DNA of 42,804 bases. Source: CAHJXF01 sp038254545. Its GTDB lineage: Bacteria > Pseudomonadota > Gammaproteobacteria > Burkholderiales > Burkholderiaceae_D. Of the stretch, positions 1-8,606 are shown in pieces (positions within the stretch are counted from its first letter, which is position 1; every line of letters begins with the position of its first letter). The notes below the pieces were generated by a model. That model saw only the letters and a program-made list of their open reading frames with translations, had not been told where the DNA came from and ran no database searches. Where the stretch lies: contig JBBSGB010000030.1 of the NCBI GenBank assembly GCA_038254545.1, positions 1 to 42,804 on the forward strand, read 5' to 3'. Both the position numbers and the translations under genes were made by a program.

Positions 1-324
1 CACGAACGCGCCGACGAGACGCTGGACAATCCCGCACTCGATCACTGGTGCGGCGAAGTCGTGATCGACCTGCCCGAGCTCGGTCGCGTGACCGGACATC
101 TGGCGTTTTCGATGCAGGGCCTGCGCGTACGCCTCGATGCCGACGACCAAGCCAGCGTTACGCGATTGTCTGGCGCCACCGCCGAACTTGCCGCCGCGTT
201 CGCGCACATCGATCTGCGCGTAGCAGGCCTGTCGGTTGGCCGGCCCGCGGCTGATGCGATGCGCTCTGCCGCATCGCTGTCTCTCGACGCACTCTTGGAT
301 GGGACTGACCGTGGCAGCGCTTGA
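1..324 (+). CDS. FliK-like hook-length control protein, C-terminal part (5' end outside window)
   Basis: The frame is open from base 1 to a TGA at 322-324, giving the last 107 residues of a protein that begins upstream. The segment GRVTGHLAFSMQGLRVRL and the following acidic/alanine-rich stretch resemble the Flg_hook C-terminal domain of FliK, which senses hook length and interacts with the FlhB cytoplasmic domain. The next gene encodes a free FlhB C-domain and overlaps this one by 26 bases, so a FliK-like/FlhB-like pair is the best reading. A separate, complete fliK lies at 7189-8406, so this is a paralogue. Domain membership is inferred from pattern only; the N-terminus is not visible. Confidence 0.7.
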   Translation, partial: HERADETLDNPALDHWCGEVVIDLPELGRVTGHLAFSMQGLRVRLDADDQASVTRLSGATAELAAAFAHIDLRVAGLSVGRPAADAMRSAASLSLDALLDGTDRGSA

Positions 325-625
325 AGCTTCGGGCCAAGATGCGGCCGGGTCGGATTCGCCGCGCTTTGCCGCGGCGCTTCGCTATCGTGAGGGCATGGCC
401 GCGCCAATCGTGACGGCCAAGGGTCGCGGGCTGGTGGCGGACGAAATCATTCGCCGCGCAGAGGAGCACGGCGTTGCGATCCATATATCGAACAACCTGG
501 CCGCGGTGTTGATGCAAATCGATATCGATCGCGCCATACCATCCCAGCTTTTTCATGCGGTGGCCGAATTGCTCGCGTGGCTCTATCGGCTCGAAGCGCA
601 CGCGGCAAGGGAGATTGCGTCGTGA
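299..625 (+). CDS. FlhB C-terminal-domain-like protein (FlhX type)
   Basis: Small soluble protein of 108 residues matching the cytoplasmic export-switch domain of FlhB: AALRYREGMAAPIVTAKG, then a GxxAxxIxxxAxxxGV stretch and IPxxLFxAVAELLAWLY. It lacks the four-helix membrane domain, and the autocleavage motif NPTH that precedes this region in real FlhB is absent, so it cannot self-cleave the same way. Free FlhB C-domains of this kind are known beside FliK-like genes in many proteobacteria and can partly substitute in export switching. ATG 299 is chosen; GTG 311 is an alternative. The stop overlaps the start of the next gene (GTGA), suggesting translational coupling. Confidence 0.8.
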   Translation: MGLTVAALEASGQDAAGSDSPRFAAALRYREGMAAPIVTAKGRGLVADEIIRRAEEHGVAIHISNNLAAVLMQIDIDRAIPSQLFHAVAELLAWLYRLEAHAAREIAS

Positions 626-1386
626 GCGCCGCGATCGCCACCACGCGCGCCCTTCGGTCGAGCGCTGCGAGCGACGACTGTACCTTGCATCACGCCGGGG
701 AGATCGTCGCAATACTCGAACGGTTGCGCCTTGAACGCGCGCTGGCCACCGTGGAATTCGGCGATGCGGATGGGTATAACTACGCGATCGTGTCGAGCCT
801 GCTCGAATTGCGACGCGATGTCGGCGCCATGATCTTCGACATCGCGAGCGACCCCGAGCAGACCCGCCGGCTGTTCGCGTCCCAACGCCTGTCGTTCGTC
901 GCCGAGCTCGACAACATCCCGATCACGTTCGATACGTCGGCGCCGTCGCTGGTCGCGTGCGCAGACGGGCCCGCTGCGCTGGTCGAGTTTCCCAAGGCGC
1001 TGGTGCGCCTTCAACGCCGCGAATGGTTTCGCGTTCCTCTGCCGCTCGATCCACCGATTCGTTGCACCGTGTTCGATGCGGAGGGCAACGCGAGCCCCGC
1101 ACGCGCGGTCGACCTGAGTTGCGGAGGCGCTGCGCTGGAGCTCGACGCGGAAGGATGCTCAGCGTGCGAGCACGACAGCGAGCACGAATTGATTCTGTCG
1201 CTGCCCGAAATCGGCCGTATCGCGCTCGAAATGAAGCTGAAGAGCGTCAAGCCGGCGCTGCCTTGCGCCAACGGAGCACCCTCCAGGGTCAGGATCGGAT
1301 TCCGATTCGTATCGATCCCGGCGAAGATCGCCAACCAGATCCAGCGCTATGTGAATCGAGTGGAGTTGATGCGGCGGAAGGACTAG
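622..1386 (+). CDS. ycgR: Flagellar brake protein YcgR, PilZ domain c-di-GMP effector
   Basis: 254-residue cytoplasmic protein with a YcgR N-terminal domain (about residues 25-125) and a C-terminal PilZ domain. The c-di-GMP signature is intact: RREWFR gives RxxxR at residues 133-137 and DLSCGG gives DxSxxG at 164-169. YcgR proteins bind c-di-GMP and then the motor (FliG/FliM or MotA) to slow or bias rotation. The start is GTG 622, which overlaps the preceding stop as GTGA; the longer frame to 577 would read through the upstream gene. Its position after the FlhB-like gene suggests co-transcription. An HD-GYP phosphodiesterase-type gene lies at 13300 in the same locus. Confidence 0.9.
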   Translation: MSAAIATTRALRSSAASDDCTLHHAGEIVAILERLRLERALATVEFGDADGYNYAIVSSLLELRRDVGAMIFDIASDPEQTRRLFASQRLSFVAELDNIPITFDTSAPSLVACADGPAALVEFPKALVRLQRREWFRVPLPLDPPIRCTVFDAEGNASPARAVDLSCGGAALELDAEGCSACEHDSEHELILSLPEIGRIALEMKLKSVKPALPCANGAPSRVRIGFRFVSIPAKIANQIQRYVNRVELMRRKD

Positions 1387-1417
1387 TACCCGCTTCCCCA
1401 GACGGGACGAAGAAAAC

Positions 1418-1732
1418 CTACAGCGGCATGTTCATGATGTCGTTGTACGCCGCGACGAGTTTGTTGCGCACCTGGACCGTCGTTTGAAAACTGATGTTGG
1501 CCTTCTGCATCGAGATCATCGCGTCTTCGAGCGAGACCTCGTTCTGGCCGAGCTGATATTGGTGGGCCATGCTTTCGGCCTTGCCCTGCGTCGCGTTGAC
1601 TCTTTCGAGCGATTGCGCAATCAGGCTCGCGAAATCTCCGCCCGCTTGCGCCTTGTCGGTCTTCTTCGTGGCCGACGCCAGGGCATTGTCGAGTGCGTTG
1701 ATCGCGGGCATACGGACCGTGCTGATTTCCAT
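1418..1732 (-). CDS. fliE: Flagellar hook-basal body protein FliE
   Basis: 104 residues, normal for FliE, the adaptor joining the MS ring (FliF) to the proximal rod and an early export substrate. The C-terminal half has the family pattern: NEVSLEDAMISMQKANISFQ, then VRNKLVAAYNDIMNMPL. The start at 1732 is chosen because AGGAG stands six bases upstream; a longer in-frame start at 1780 lacks this and adds an unrelated leader. It is transcribed alone and divergently from fliF, so the 188-base gap should carry both promoters. It converges on ycgR with a 31-base gap. Confidence 0.95.
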   Translation of the reverse strand: MEISTVRMPAINALDNALASATKKTDKAQAGGDFASLIAQSLERVNATQGKAESMAHQYQLGQNEVSLEDAMISMQKANISFQTTVQVRNKLVAAYNDIMNMPL

Positions 1733-1856
1733 CGTGAGCTCCTGACTTGACTGCATGAACATCGACTCAGGTGTGCACATTAGGCGTCCCGCGCGATGAC
1801 CGAAGCGTTGAACAGCGCACGCAAAGTCCGGCTATTCCCACGATCGCAATGGCGCC

Positions 1857-1872
1857 GGATTTTCCATAATCC
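1857..1872 (+). promoter_or_regulatory. Possible fliF promoter element (TTTCCATAAT within an inverted repeat)
   Basis: TTTCCATAAT at 1861-1870 contains CATAAT, one mismatch from a sigma-70 -10 box, and sits in the 5-base inverted repeat GGATT/AATCC. The identical ten bases recur at 8529-8538 before fliL. No good -35 box is seen 17 bases upstream, which would fit an activator-dependent (FlhDC) class II promoter, but I could not identify an FlhDC box. This is a weak call resting on recurrence. Confidence 0.3.
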
Positions 1873-1920
1873 ACGCCATCCGCTCCGTCCCTCGACCCCG
1901 GCTTCTGGAAATCACATCGC

Positions 1921-3543
1921 ATGGATTCGCTCAAACGTCTTTCAGCTCTTCCCGCGCGCCAGATGGGCGGGCTCGCGGTCGCGGTCGCGTCCATGATCGC
2001 GATGCTGATCGGCGCGTGGACCTGGCTGCAGACGCCCGACTACCGGGTGCTGTTCACCAACCTCGGCGACCGCGACGGTGGTGCGGTGGTGGCATCGCTG
2101 GCCCAGATGAACGTGCCGTACAAATACAGCGAGGGCGGCGGCGCGATCCTGGTTCCGTCCAACATGATCTACGACACGCGCCTGAAGCTCGCGTCGCAGG
2201 GGCTGCCCAAGGGCGGTACCGTCGGTTTCGAATTGCTCGACCAGCAGAAATTCGGCACGACCCAGTTGCAGGAGCAGGTCAATTTCCAGCGCGGCCTCGA
2301 AGGCGAGCTCGCGAAGTCGATCCAGTCGGTTTCGTCGGTGCAGAGCGCACGCGTGCATCTCGCCATTCCGAAACCCACCATCTTCCTGCGCGAACATCAG
2401 AAGCCCAGCGCGTCGGTCCTGGTCACGCTGTTCCCGGGCAGGACGCTCGACGGCGCGCAGGTCGCGGGCATCGTGCATCTGGTCGCGTCGAGCGTGCCCG
2501 AACTGCCCGATGCGAACGTGAGCATCGTCGATGGTTCGGGCAACCTCATCAGCCGCGCAGCCGAAGTCGGCGGGCTCGACCCGGGCAAGCTCGCCTACTT
2601 GCACGACCTCGAGCAGACCTATACGCGGCGCATCGCAGCCATCCTCGAACCGATCGTGGGCGCGGGCAACGTGCGTGCCGAAGTCACGGCCGACATCGAC
2701 TTCAGCCAGACCGAGCAGACCGCCGAAACCTTCAAGCCCAACGGCAGCGGCCTGCCCGCAGCGATGCGCAGCCAGCAAAGCACCGAGTCGAGCAACGGCA
2801 GCGGCAGCGGGGCGCCCGGGGGCATTCCCGGCGCACAGGCTAATACGCCGACCAATGCGGCGGCACCCGCTGGCGCAAACGGCGGCGCAGCCAACGGTCC
2901 GAACAGTGCTGCGAGCAACACGTCGCTCAAGAAGGACAACACGATCAACTACGAGCTCGATCGCACCGTCGAGACGCGACGCCTGCCGGTAGGCACGATC
3001 AAGCGCCTGTCGGCTGCGATCGTGGTCAACAATCGCAAGGCGGTCGGCGTCAAGCCCGTCGATGGCAAAGCCGCGGATGGGAAAGCCGCTGCAGCGACCG
3101 CGAAATCCGAACCTTTGCCGAAGGCCGAGATCGACCAGATCACGGCGCTCGCTCGCGAGGCGATCGGATTCGACGAGAAGCGCGGCGACTCGATCAACGT
3201 GGTCAACGCGAACTTCACGCAGCCCGAGACCATCGCGGCCATCGATGTGCCGATGTGGAAGGACCTCGAGAACATCGGCACCGCGAAGGAGGTCGGCAAG
3301 AACATCGCCTTCGCCCTGTTCGTCGCGTATCTGCTGTTCGGCGTCCTGCGGCCGGCGATGCGCAAGCTCACCCAGCAGAGTCCGCAAGCTGCCGCTACCG
3401 CTTCGCTGACAACCAGCGTCGAGACGTCCACCCAGGTTCTCGCGTATCCCGAACATCTGCAGCGCGCGCGGCAACTCGCCCGCGACGATCCGAAGGCCGT
3501 CGCCGGACTGGTGAGGAACTGGGTAGGCGCCGGCCATGAGTGA
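1921..3543 (+). CDS. fliF: Flagellar MS-ring protein FliF
   Basis: 540 residues, typical for FliF, which forms the membrane-embedded MS ring and houses the export gate. An N-terminal membrane helix (about residues 18-36) is followed by the ring-building motifs: YRVLFTNLGDRDGGAVVASL, GLPKGGTVGFELLD and the region around RVHLAIPKPTIFLREHQKPSASV. A low-complexity Gly/Ala/Asn-rich segment lies near residues 285-335. A second membrane helix is near residues 460-478, and the C-terminal tail (YPEHLQRARQLARDDP onward) is the FliG-binding segment. Its stop overlaps the fliG start by 8 bases. It heads the fliFGHIJK operon. Confidence 0.98.
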   Translation: MDSLKRLSALPARQMGGLAVAVASMIAMLIGAWTWLQTPDYRVLFTNLGDRDGGAVVASLAQMNVPYKYSEGGGAILVPSNMIYDTRLKLASQGLPKGGTVGFELLDQQKFGTTQLQEQVNFQRGLEGELAKSIQSVSSVQSARVHLAIPKPTIFLREHQKPSASVLVTLFPGRTLDGAQVAGIVHLVASSVPELPDANVSIVDGSGNLISRAAEVGGLDPGKLAYLHDLEQTYTRRIAAILEPIVGAGNVRAEVTADIDFSQTEQTAETFKPNGSGLPAAMRSQQSTESSNGSGSGAPGGIPGAQANTPTNAAAPAGANGGAANGPNSAASNTSLKKDNTINYELDRTVETRRLPVGTIKRLSAAIVVNNRKAVGVKPVDGKAADGKAAAATAKSEPLPKAEIDQITALAREAIGFDEKRGDSINVVNANFTQPETIAAIDVPMWKDLENIGTAKEVGKNIAFALFVAYLLFGVLRPAMRKLTQQSPQAAATASLTTSVETSTQVLAYPEHLQRARQLARDDPKAVAGLVRNWVGAGHE

Positions 3544-4531
3544 TACCGGAGTCGAGGACAGCGCGATTCTGATGCTGGCGATCGGCGAGGACGAGGCCGC
3601 CGAAGTTTTCCGTCATCTGGGCGCGTCCGAAGTCGCGAAGCTGAGCGAAGCGATGGCGCGCCTGGGCAGCGTGTCGCGCAATCGCCTGACCAATACGCTG
3701 GAACGCTTCAACGGCGCGGCCGACCAGACACCGGCCATCGACGCGGGCGCCGACACCTACGTGCGCGCGGTGCTCAACAAGGCGCTGGGCAACGACAAGG
3801 CGCGCATGCTGTGCGACCGCATCCTCAAGAACGATCGCTCGAGCGGCATCGATGGTCTCAAGCTGATGGATGCGGCGTCGATCGCCGAATTGATCGGCGG
3901 CGAGCATCCGCAGATCGTCGCGTCGATCCTCGCGCATCTCGATCGCGACCAGACATCGGCGGTGATCGCGGCGCTCGAGGAGAGCATGCAAGGCCAGGTG
4001 ATCCATCGCATCGCGACGCTCGACGGCATCCAGCCGCAGGCGATGCGCGAGCTCGACGATGCGCTCGAGAAGCTGGTCGCCAGCGGTGGCCGCGTCAAGC
4101 GCTCGGACGTGGGCGGCGTACGCGCAGCGGCCGACATCCTGAACCACGTCGGATCGAATGCGGAGGCCATCATCATCGAGAGCCTGCGCGCGAGCGATCC
4201 GGAACTCGCAGAAAAGATCCTCGAAGCGATGTTCATCTTCGACAACATCCTGGATATCGACGACCGCGGCATCCAACTGCTGTTGCGCGAGGTGCAGTCC
4301 GAGTCGCTGGTGATTGCGCTCAAGGGCGCGTCCGAGGAGTTGCGCGACAAGATCTTCAAGAACATGTCGCAGCGTGCCGCCGACATGATGAAGGAAGACC
4401 TCGACGCCAAGGGTCCGGTGCGGCTCTCGGACGTCGAGGCCGAACAGAAGGCGATCCTGAAGACCGTGCGTCGTCTCGCGGACGACGGTCAGTTGATGCT
4501 CGGTGGAAAGGGCGACGATGGGTTCGTCTGA
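3536..4531 (+). CDS. fliG: Flagellar motor switch protein FliG
   Basis: 331 residues, the standard length. FliG links the MS ring to the C-ring and carries the charged torque helix that interacts with MotA. The N-terminal domain (EDSAILMLAIGEDEAAEVFRHLG) binds FliF; the middle domain has the EHPQ motif (GGEHPQIVASILAHL); the C-terminal domain contains ALKGASEELRDKIFKNMSQRA, the torque helix region, and ends in the usual acidic tail. It overlaps fliF upstream and fliH downstream by short stretches, which implies coupled translation. Confidence 0.98.
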   Translation: MSDTGVEDSAILMLAIGEDEAAEVFRHLGASEVAKLSEAMARLGSVSRNRLTNTLERFNGAADQTPAIDAGADTYVRAVLNKALGNDKARMLCDRILKNDRSSGIDGLKLMDAASIAELIGGEHPQIVASILAHLDRDQTSAVIAALEESMQGQVIHRIATLDGIQPQAMRELDDALEKLVASGGRVKRSDVGGVRAAADILNHVGSNAEAIIIESLRASDPELAEKILEAMFIFDNILDIDDRGIQLLLREVQSESLVIALKGASEELRDKIFKNMSQRAADMMKEDLDAKGPVRLSDVEAEQKAILKTVRRLADDGQLMLGGKGDDGFV

Positions 4532-5192
4532 TCACGTCTTCGAGCGCGCATCCGGTCACGCCGCGGATCGCACCTCGGATCGCCTGATCGCGGCCGACCG
4601 TCTGGTCGGCGTGCAGCCGTGGACCATCGGCGTCTTCGATGCCGCGGGCAACACCAGCACGCCGAAGGCAAGACGCGTCACTGCGGAGCACCTGCCGACG
4701 GCCGATGAAGTCGTGGCGATCGAGCATCACGCCCGCGAGGAAGGCTACCGTGCCGGCCTCGCCGAAGCGCAGGACGGCAGCGCACGACTCGAATTGCTGT
4801 TGAGCGGCGTGTCCGCATCGGTCGCGCGGATGGAACGCGAGATGGCCGATACGCTGGTGAAGCTCGCGGTCGATCTCGCGCGGCAGGTGGTGCGCGAGAC
4901 CATCGCGGTTCGGCCGGAAATCCTGGTTCCGCTGGTCAACGATGCGCTTGCCGGCATCGCGCGCAGTGCCGATCCCGGCGCCCTTCACGTGAATCCGTCG
5001 GACCTGGTAATCGTGGAGGAACGTCTCGGCGAAGCGCTCGCGCACGCGGGCTGGCGCCCGTTCGGCGACGACAAGGTCGAGCGCGGCGGCTGCCGTCTCG
5101 AATTCGCCGGCGGCGAAGTCGATGCAACCATCGCAACGCGCTGGAGCCGCGTGATGGCCCAACTGGAGCGCGACGATGCCTGGCTCGTCTGA
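4518..5192 (+). CDS. fliH: Flagellar export assembly protein FliH
   Basis: 224 residues. FliH is the regulatory stalk partner of the FliI ATPase and escorts it to the export gate and C-ring. Evidence is position between fliG and fliI, an acidic/alanine-rich middle helix (residues about 65-110) and the C-terminal FliH/V-type ATPase E-subunit-like domain (ELAVDLARQVVRETIAVRPE-type segment and the RGGCRLEFAGGEVDATI end). ATG 4518 is chosen over GTG 4503 because AAAGG lies in place just upstream of it. It overlaps fliG by 14 bases and fliI by 17 bases. Confidence 0.93.
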   Translation: MGSSDHVFERASGHAADRTSDRLIAADRLVGVQPWTIGVFDAAGNTSTPKARRVTAEHLPTADEVVAIEHHAREEGYRAGLAEAQDGSARLELLLSGVSASVARMEREMADTLVKLAVDLARQVVRETIAVRPEILVPLVNDALAGIARSADPGALHVNPSDLVIVEERLGEALAHAGWRPFGDDKVERGGCRLEFAGGEVDATIATRWSRVMAQLERDDAWLV

Positions 5193-6618
5193 ACCGTCGC
5201 AGGGACGCAAACCGAGCGGCGATGCCTTCGCCGGTTGGTCGCGCTATATCGCCGACTGCGGGATCGCGGTGCAAGGCGTCGATCCGCTGATGCGGCATGG
5301 CCGCCTGGTGCGCATCGCGGGCCTGGTGATGGAAGCCGCGGGACTGCGCCTGCCGATCGGCAGCACGTGTCTCGTCGAGCAACCCGGCCAGCGCCCGACC
5401 GAAGCGGAGGTGGTGGGCTTCGCGGGCGATCGCATCTTTCTCATGCCGACCACCGAAGTCCAGGGACTCGCACCGGGCGCGCGGGTATCGGCGGTCGACC
5501 CGCGGCCGCCCGCGCCCTGTTTCGGCACCAAGCTCAAGCCGTGGCGTCGCAGTGAGGACAAGGCCCGCAAGATGCCGGTCGGCATGGGGCTGCTCGGTCG
5601 CGTCGTCGACGGCGCGGGACGTCCGCTCGACAAGCTCGGCCCGCTGATCGCGGAAGCCGAGGCGCCGATCGCAAGCCGTCCCTTGAATCCGATCGATCGC
5701 GAACCAATCTCGCGCACCCTCGACGTGGGTGTGCGCGCGATCAACGCGCTGCTCACGATCGGCTGCGGCCAGCGCATGGGACTCTTCGCCGGCAGCGGCG
5801 TGGGCAAGAGCGTATTGCTCGGCATGATGGCGCGCTACACCAAGGCCGACGTGATCGTGGTCGGCCTGATCGGCGAACGCGGCCGCGAGGTCAAGGAATT
5901 CATCGAACAGATCCTCGGCGCCGAGGGTCTCGCGCGATCGGTGGTGGTCGCGGCGCCCGCCGACACGCCGCCGTTGATGCGCCTGCATGGCGCCGCGTAT
6001 GCGACCACCATCGCCGAGTACTTTCGCGATCGCGGCATGAACGTGCTGTTGATCATGGACTCGCTGACGCGTTACGCGATGGCCCAGCGCGAGATCGCGC
6101 TTGCGATTCACGAGCCGCCCGCGACCAAAGGCTATCCGCCGTCGGTGTTCGCGAAGCTGCCGCAACTGGTCGAGCGCGCCGGCAACGGCATTGCCGGCGG
6201 CGGTTCGATCACCGCGTTCTATACGGTGCTCACCGAAGGTGACGATCAGCAGGATCCGATCGCCGACGCGGCGCGCGCGATCCTCGACGGACACATCGTG
6301 CTCTCGCGCGACCTCGCCGATCAGGGTCACTACCCGGCCATCGACATCGAGCAATCGGTCAGCCGCGCGATCCATTCGCTGGTCGATGAAGCGACGCTCG
6401 AACGCGTCAAGCGCTTCAAGCAACTGTATGCGCGCTATCGCCGCAATCGCGATCTCGTCAACGTCGGTGCGTACGCGGCCGGTAGCGACCCGACGCTCGA
6501 CCGCGCGATCGCCTTGCATCCGCAGATGGAAGCCTTCCTGCAACAGAACATGCGCGAGGAGGTCGACTTCGCAAGCAGCGCGGCCGAGCTCGAGCAGCTC
6601 GTCGCGCAGACCAAGTAG
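5176..6618 (+). CDS. fliI: Flagellum-specific export ATPase FliI
   Basis: 480 residues. FliI is the F1-beta-like hexameric ATPase that prepares substrates for the type III flagellar export gate. The Walker A loop is AGSGVGKS (residues 205-212), the conserved catalytic segment is GLIGERGREVKEF (around 230-242, E234 of GER) and Walker B ends at LLIMDS (D295). The family SVFAKLPQLVERAGNG stretch is present. The roughly 20 residues preceding the core are variable. The start overlaps the fliH stop. All catalytic motifs are intact. Confidence 0.98.
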   Translation: MPGSSEPSQGRKPSGDAFAGWSRYIADCGIAVQGVDPLMRHGRLVRIAGLVMEAAGLRLPIGSTCLVEQPGQRPTEAEVVGFAGDRIFLMPTTEVQGLAPGARVSAVDPRPPAPCFGTKLKPWRRSEDKARKMPVGMGLLGRVVDGAGRPLDKLGPLIAEAEAPIASRPLNPIDREPISRTLDVGVRAINALLTIGCGQRMGLFAGSGVGKSVLLGMMARYTKADVIVVGLIGERGREVKEFIEQILGAEGLARSVVVAAPADTPPLMRLHGAAYATTIAEYFRDRGMNVLLIMDSLTRYAMAQREIALAIHEPPATKGYPPSVFAKLPQLVERAGNGIAGGGSITAFYTVLTEGDDQQDPIADAARAILDGHIVLSRDLADQGHYPAIDIEQSVSRAIHSLVDEATLERVKRFKQLYARYRRNRDLVNVGAYAAGSDPTLDRAIALHPQMEAFLQQNMREEVDFASSAAELEQLVAQTK

Positions 6619-6674
6619 GCGCGTGTACGCCTGCGCCGCTCTCGCCCCTTGCAGCACAACGACTTTCGCTCCTC

Positions 6675-7130
6675 ATGACCATGCCCGAACGCAAACAACT
6701 CGCCTTCCTCGAGAGCCTTGCCGCCGAACGCAGCGACGCGCACGCCGTGCAACTCGCCACGGCGCGCCAGGCACTCGCGGCCGCCGAACAACAGCTCATT
6801 CTCTTGCAACGCTACGAAAGCGGCTATCACGTGCAGCTCGGCGAAAAGCTCGATGTCGCGGTCGCGATCGAGACCTTGCGCGGCCATCATCGCTTCATGC
6901 AGAACGTCGCGCACGCGGTTCGCCAGCAGGAACTCGAAGTCGCGCGATGCCGCGCCAACGCCGATGCGATCGAACGCGTGTGGCAGGACTGCGAACGCCG
7001 CCGCCAAGGCTTCGGCGTGATGGTCTCGAAGGCGGCCGACGCCGGACGCAGGGCCGACGCGCGCCGCCAGCAAAAACACAGCGACGAGTTCGCGACCCGC
7101 AGGCATCTTCAAAGCAACGTCGGATTCTGA
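6675..7130 (+). CDS. fliJ: Flagellar FliJ protein (export chaperone-escort)
   Basis: 151 residues, almost entirely predicted coiled coil and rich in Ala, Glu, Gln and Arg, as expected for FliJ, which inserts as the central stalk of the FliI ring and recycles export chaperones. Recognition rests on size, helical pattern and placement between fliI and fliK; the sequence itself is poorly conserved across the family. ATG 6675 and ATG 6681 are both possible starts and neither has a strong ribosome-binding site. The 56-base gap after fliI holds no obvious terminator. Confidence 0.88.
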   Translation: MTMPERKQLAFLESLAAERSDAHAVQLATARQALAAAEQQLILLQRYESGYHVQLGEKLDVAVAIETLRGHHRFMQNVAHAVRQQELEVARCRANADAIERVWQDCERRRQGFGVMVSKAADAGRRADARRQQKHSDEFATRRHLQSNVGF

Positions 7131-7188
7131 TCACGCGTCACCGGTCACACGCGTCGCGACCATCACTTCACGCTCAGGGACGGGCCTC

Positions 7189-8406
7189 ATGAATATCGCC
7201 AACACAGGCGGCACGCTCGCGGCCATGCCGAACCACATCGGCGCCGTCGACGGCACAGTGCGTGCCGCGGTCGGTCCGGAGTTCGACAGCGTCGATACGC
7301 CGGTGGCGACCGACGCCGCACCCGCAGACGCACCGTTTGCACAAGCGCTCTCGCAGCGCATCGCAAAGGATGCTGCGAAGGACGACCCGAAGAGTGAGGG
7401 GAGCCACGATGCGAGCGGTCCCGACTCGAAGATGCCGGATGCCCCTGTCGTGTCGACCGATGCCGTTCCGCTCCAGGATCCCTCCAAGGATGGGAAAACC
7501 GATGCCCCCAACGACGCGATCGCGAACGATCTCGCCGCGCAGTTGGCGCTGGTCTCTCAATGGGCCGGGCCGGCATCGCAGGCCACGGCACAGAATGCGT
7601 CGTCCGCCGTTGCGCGCGCATCGTCGGATTCTCTCGCTACGGGCAAGGGCGAATCGACCATCGACCAGGCGAACGTGGCGAACGATGCTCGCGCTCTCGA
7701 CATTGCGAGGGGGCCTGACGCGAAGGAGGGTCTCGCGATCGCGCCCAGCGCCAATACCGTTCGATCGAAAGACGAGCGGGTCGGCCAGGCCGCGGGAGAT
7801 GCCGCACGCAGCGCGGAAACGGCAATCCTGTCCGCGCAACCCGGCACGCTGCACGCGTTGTCGGACTCGAATGCGCTCAATCCGCTCGCCAATATCGCAA
7901 CCCCGCACGTCATCGCCGCACTCACATCCGCACCCACGCCCGCACCTACTCCGCCGGACGCACTGCGCCAGATGGTCGGCACGCCCGCGTGGTCTCACGA
8001 AGTCGGCAACGCGATGGTCCGCATGGCGATCGACGAATTACAAAGTGCCGCGTTGCGCTTGAACCCTGAGCATCTCGGTCCGCTCGACGTGCAGGTGCGC
8101 GTGGACAACGGTGTCGCGCACCTCGCATTCCAGGCCGCCCATGCGGACACGCGTGCCGCCATCGAGGCGTCGCGGCCGATGCTGGAGCAGATGTTCTCCG
8201 AACAGGGCTTGAAGATCGGCGATTGCGCAGTCGGCGACCCGGCATCGCGCAATCCGGCGTTCAATGGCGACCCGTCGCAGGCGAATGCTTCGTCGCGCCT
8301 CCGCGGTGCAAACGAGTTCGCGGCCGATGCCGGAGTAGACGCGGGTACGCCCGCCGTCACGATGCGCGTCACGCGCGCGCTGGGCATGGTCGACACCTTC
8401 GCGTAA
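7189..8406 (+). CDS. fliK: Flagellar hook-length control protein FliK
   Basis: 405 residues. FliK is a secreted ruler that switches export specificity from hook to filament proteins via FlhB. Residues 1-270 are low-complexity and rich in Ala, Asp, Ser and Pro, typical of the ruler part. The C-terminal Flg_hook domain is clear: AALRLNPEHLGPLDVQVRV followed by LAFQAAHADTRAAIEASRP and the MLEQMFSEQGL segment. A second FliK-like C-domain occupies the left edge of the window; this copy is complete and in the canonical operon position after fliJ. Confidence 0.95.
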   Translation: MNIANTGGTLAAMPNHIGAVDGTVRAAVGPEFDSVDTPVATDAAPADAPFAQALSQRIAKDAAKDDPKSEGSHDASGPDSKMPDAPVVSTDAVPLQDPSKDGKTDAPNDAIANDLAAQLALVSQWAGPASQATAQNASSAVARASSDSLATGKGESTIDQANVANDARALDIARGPDAKEGLAIAPSANTVRSKDERVGQAAGDAARSAETAILSAQPGTLHALSDSNALNPLANIATPHVIAALTSAPTPAPTPPDALRQMVGTPAWSHEVGNAMVRMAIDELQSAALRLNPEHLGPLDVQVRVDNGVAHLAFQAAHADTRAAIEASRPMLEQMFSEQGLKIGDCAVGDPASRNPAFNGDPSQANASSRLRGANEFAADAGVDAGTPAVTMRVTRALGMVDTFA

Positions 8407-8436
8407 GGCCTTCCTGCCGCGCTGTCGCTGCAAGCG

Positions 8437-8456
8437 CGCCGTTGCAGGCCACGGCG
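8437..8456 (+). terminator. Hairpin after fliK
   Basis: CGCCGT and ACGGCG form a 6-base stem around an 8-base loop, 31 bases after the fliK stop. No run of T follows, so if it terminates the fliF-K transcript it would need Rho or act as a pause/stability element. It lies in the 200-base fliK-fliL gap. Confidence 0.3.
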
Positions 8457-8528
8457 GCGCCACCCGGGCAAACCCGCGATCAACGCCGCTTTCGTTCGTC
8501 TATTCGGCGCATCGCGCGGGCCGTGCAC

Positions 8529-8538
8529 TTTCCATAAT
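8529..8538 (+). promoter_or_regulatory. Possible fliL promoter element (TTTCCATAAT)
   Basis: TTTCCATAAT, identical to the ten bases before fliF, sits 68 bases before fliL and includes the -10-like CATAAT. There is no clear -35 box at the right distance. A shared class II control element for the two fli operons is the inference; chance recurrence in a 42 kb GC-rich window is not excluded. Confidence 0.3.
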
Positions 8539-8606
8539 GGGTCCATCGAAAAAGACCCCCCGCACGGTCCGCGCAGTCCGCATCGTTGATCCTCTTTCCG
8601 AACGCC

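Noticed and set aside
1850..1865. Sigma-54-like TGGCGC-N5-TTTCC before fliF
   Set aside because: The invariant G of the -12 element is T, and no sigma-54 activator such as FleQ is in the window, while FlhDC is.
1942..3537. 531-codon open frame antisense to fliF
   Set aside because: Mirror frame caused by high third-position GC; no family motifs and the plus strand carries a clear FliF.
4936..6657. 573-codon frame antisense to fliH/fliI
   Set aside because: Arg/His/Ala-rich translation with no domain; fliI on the other strand is certain.
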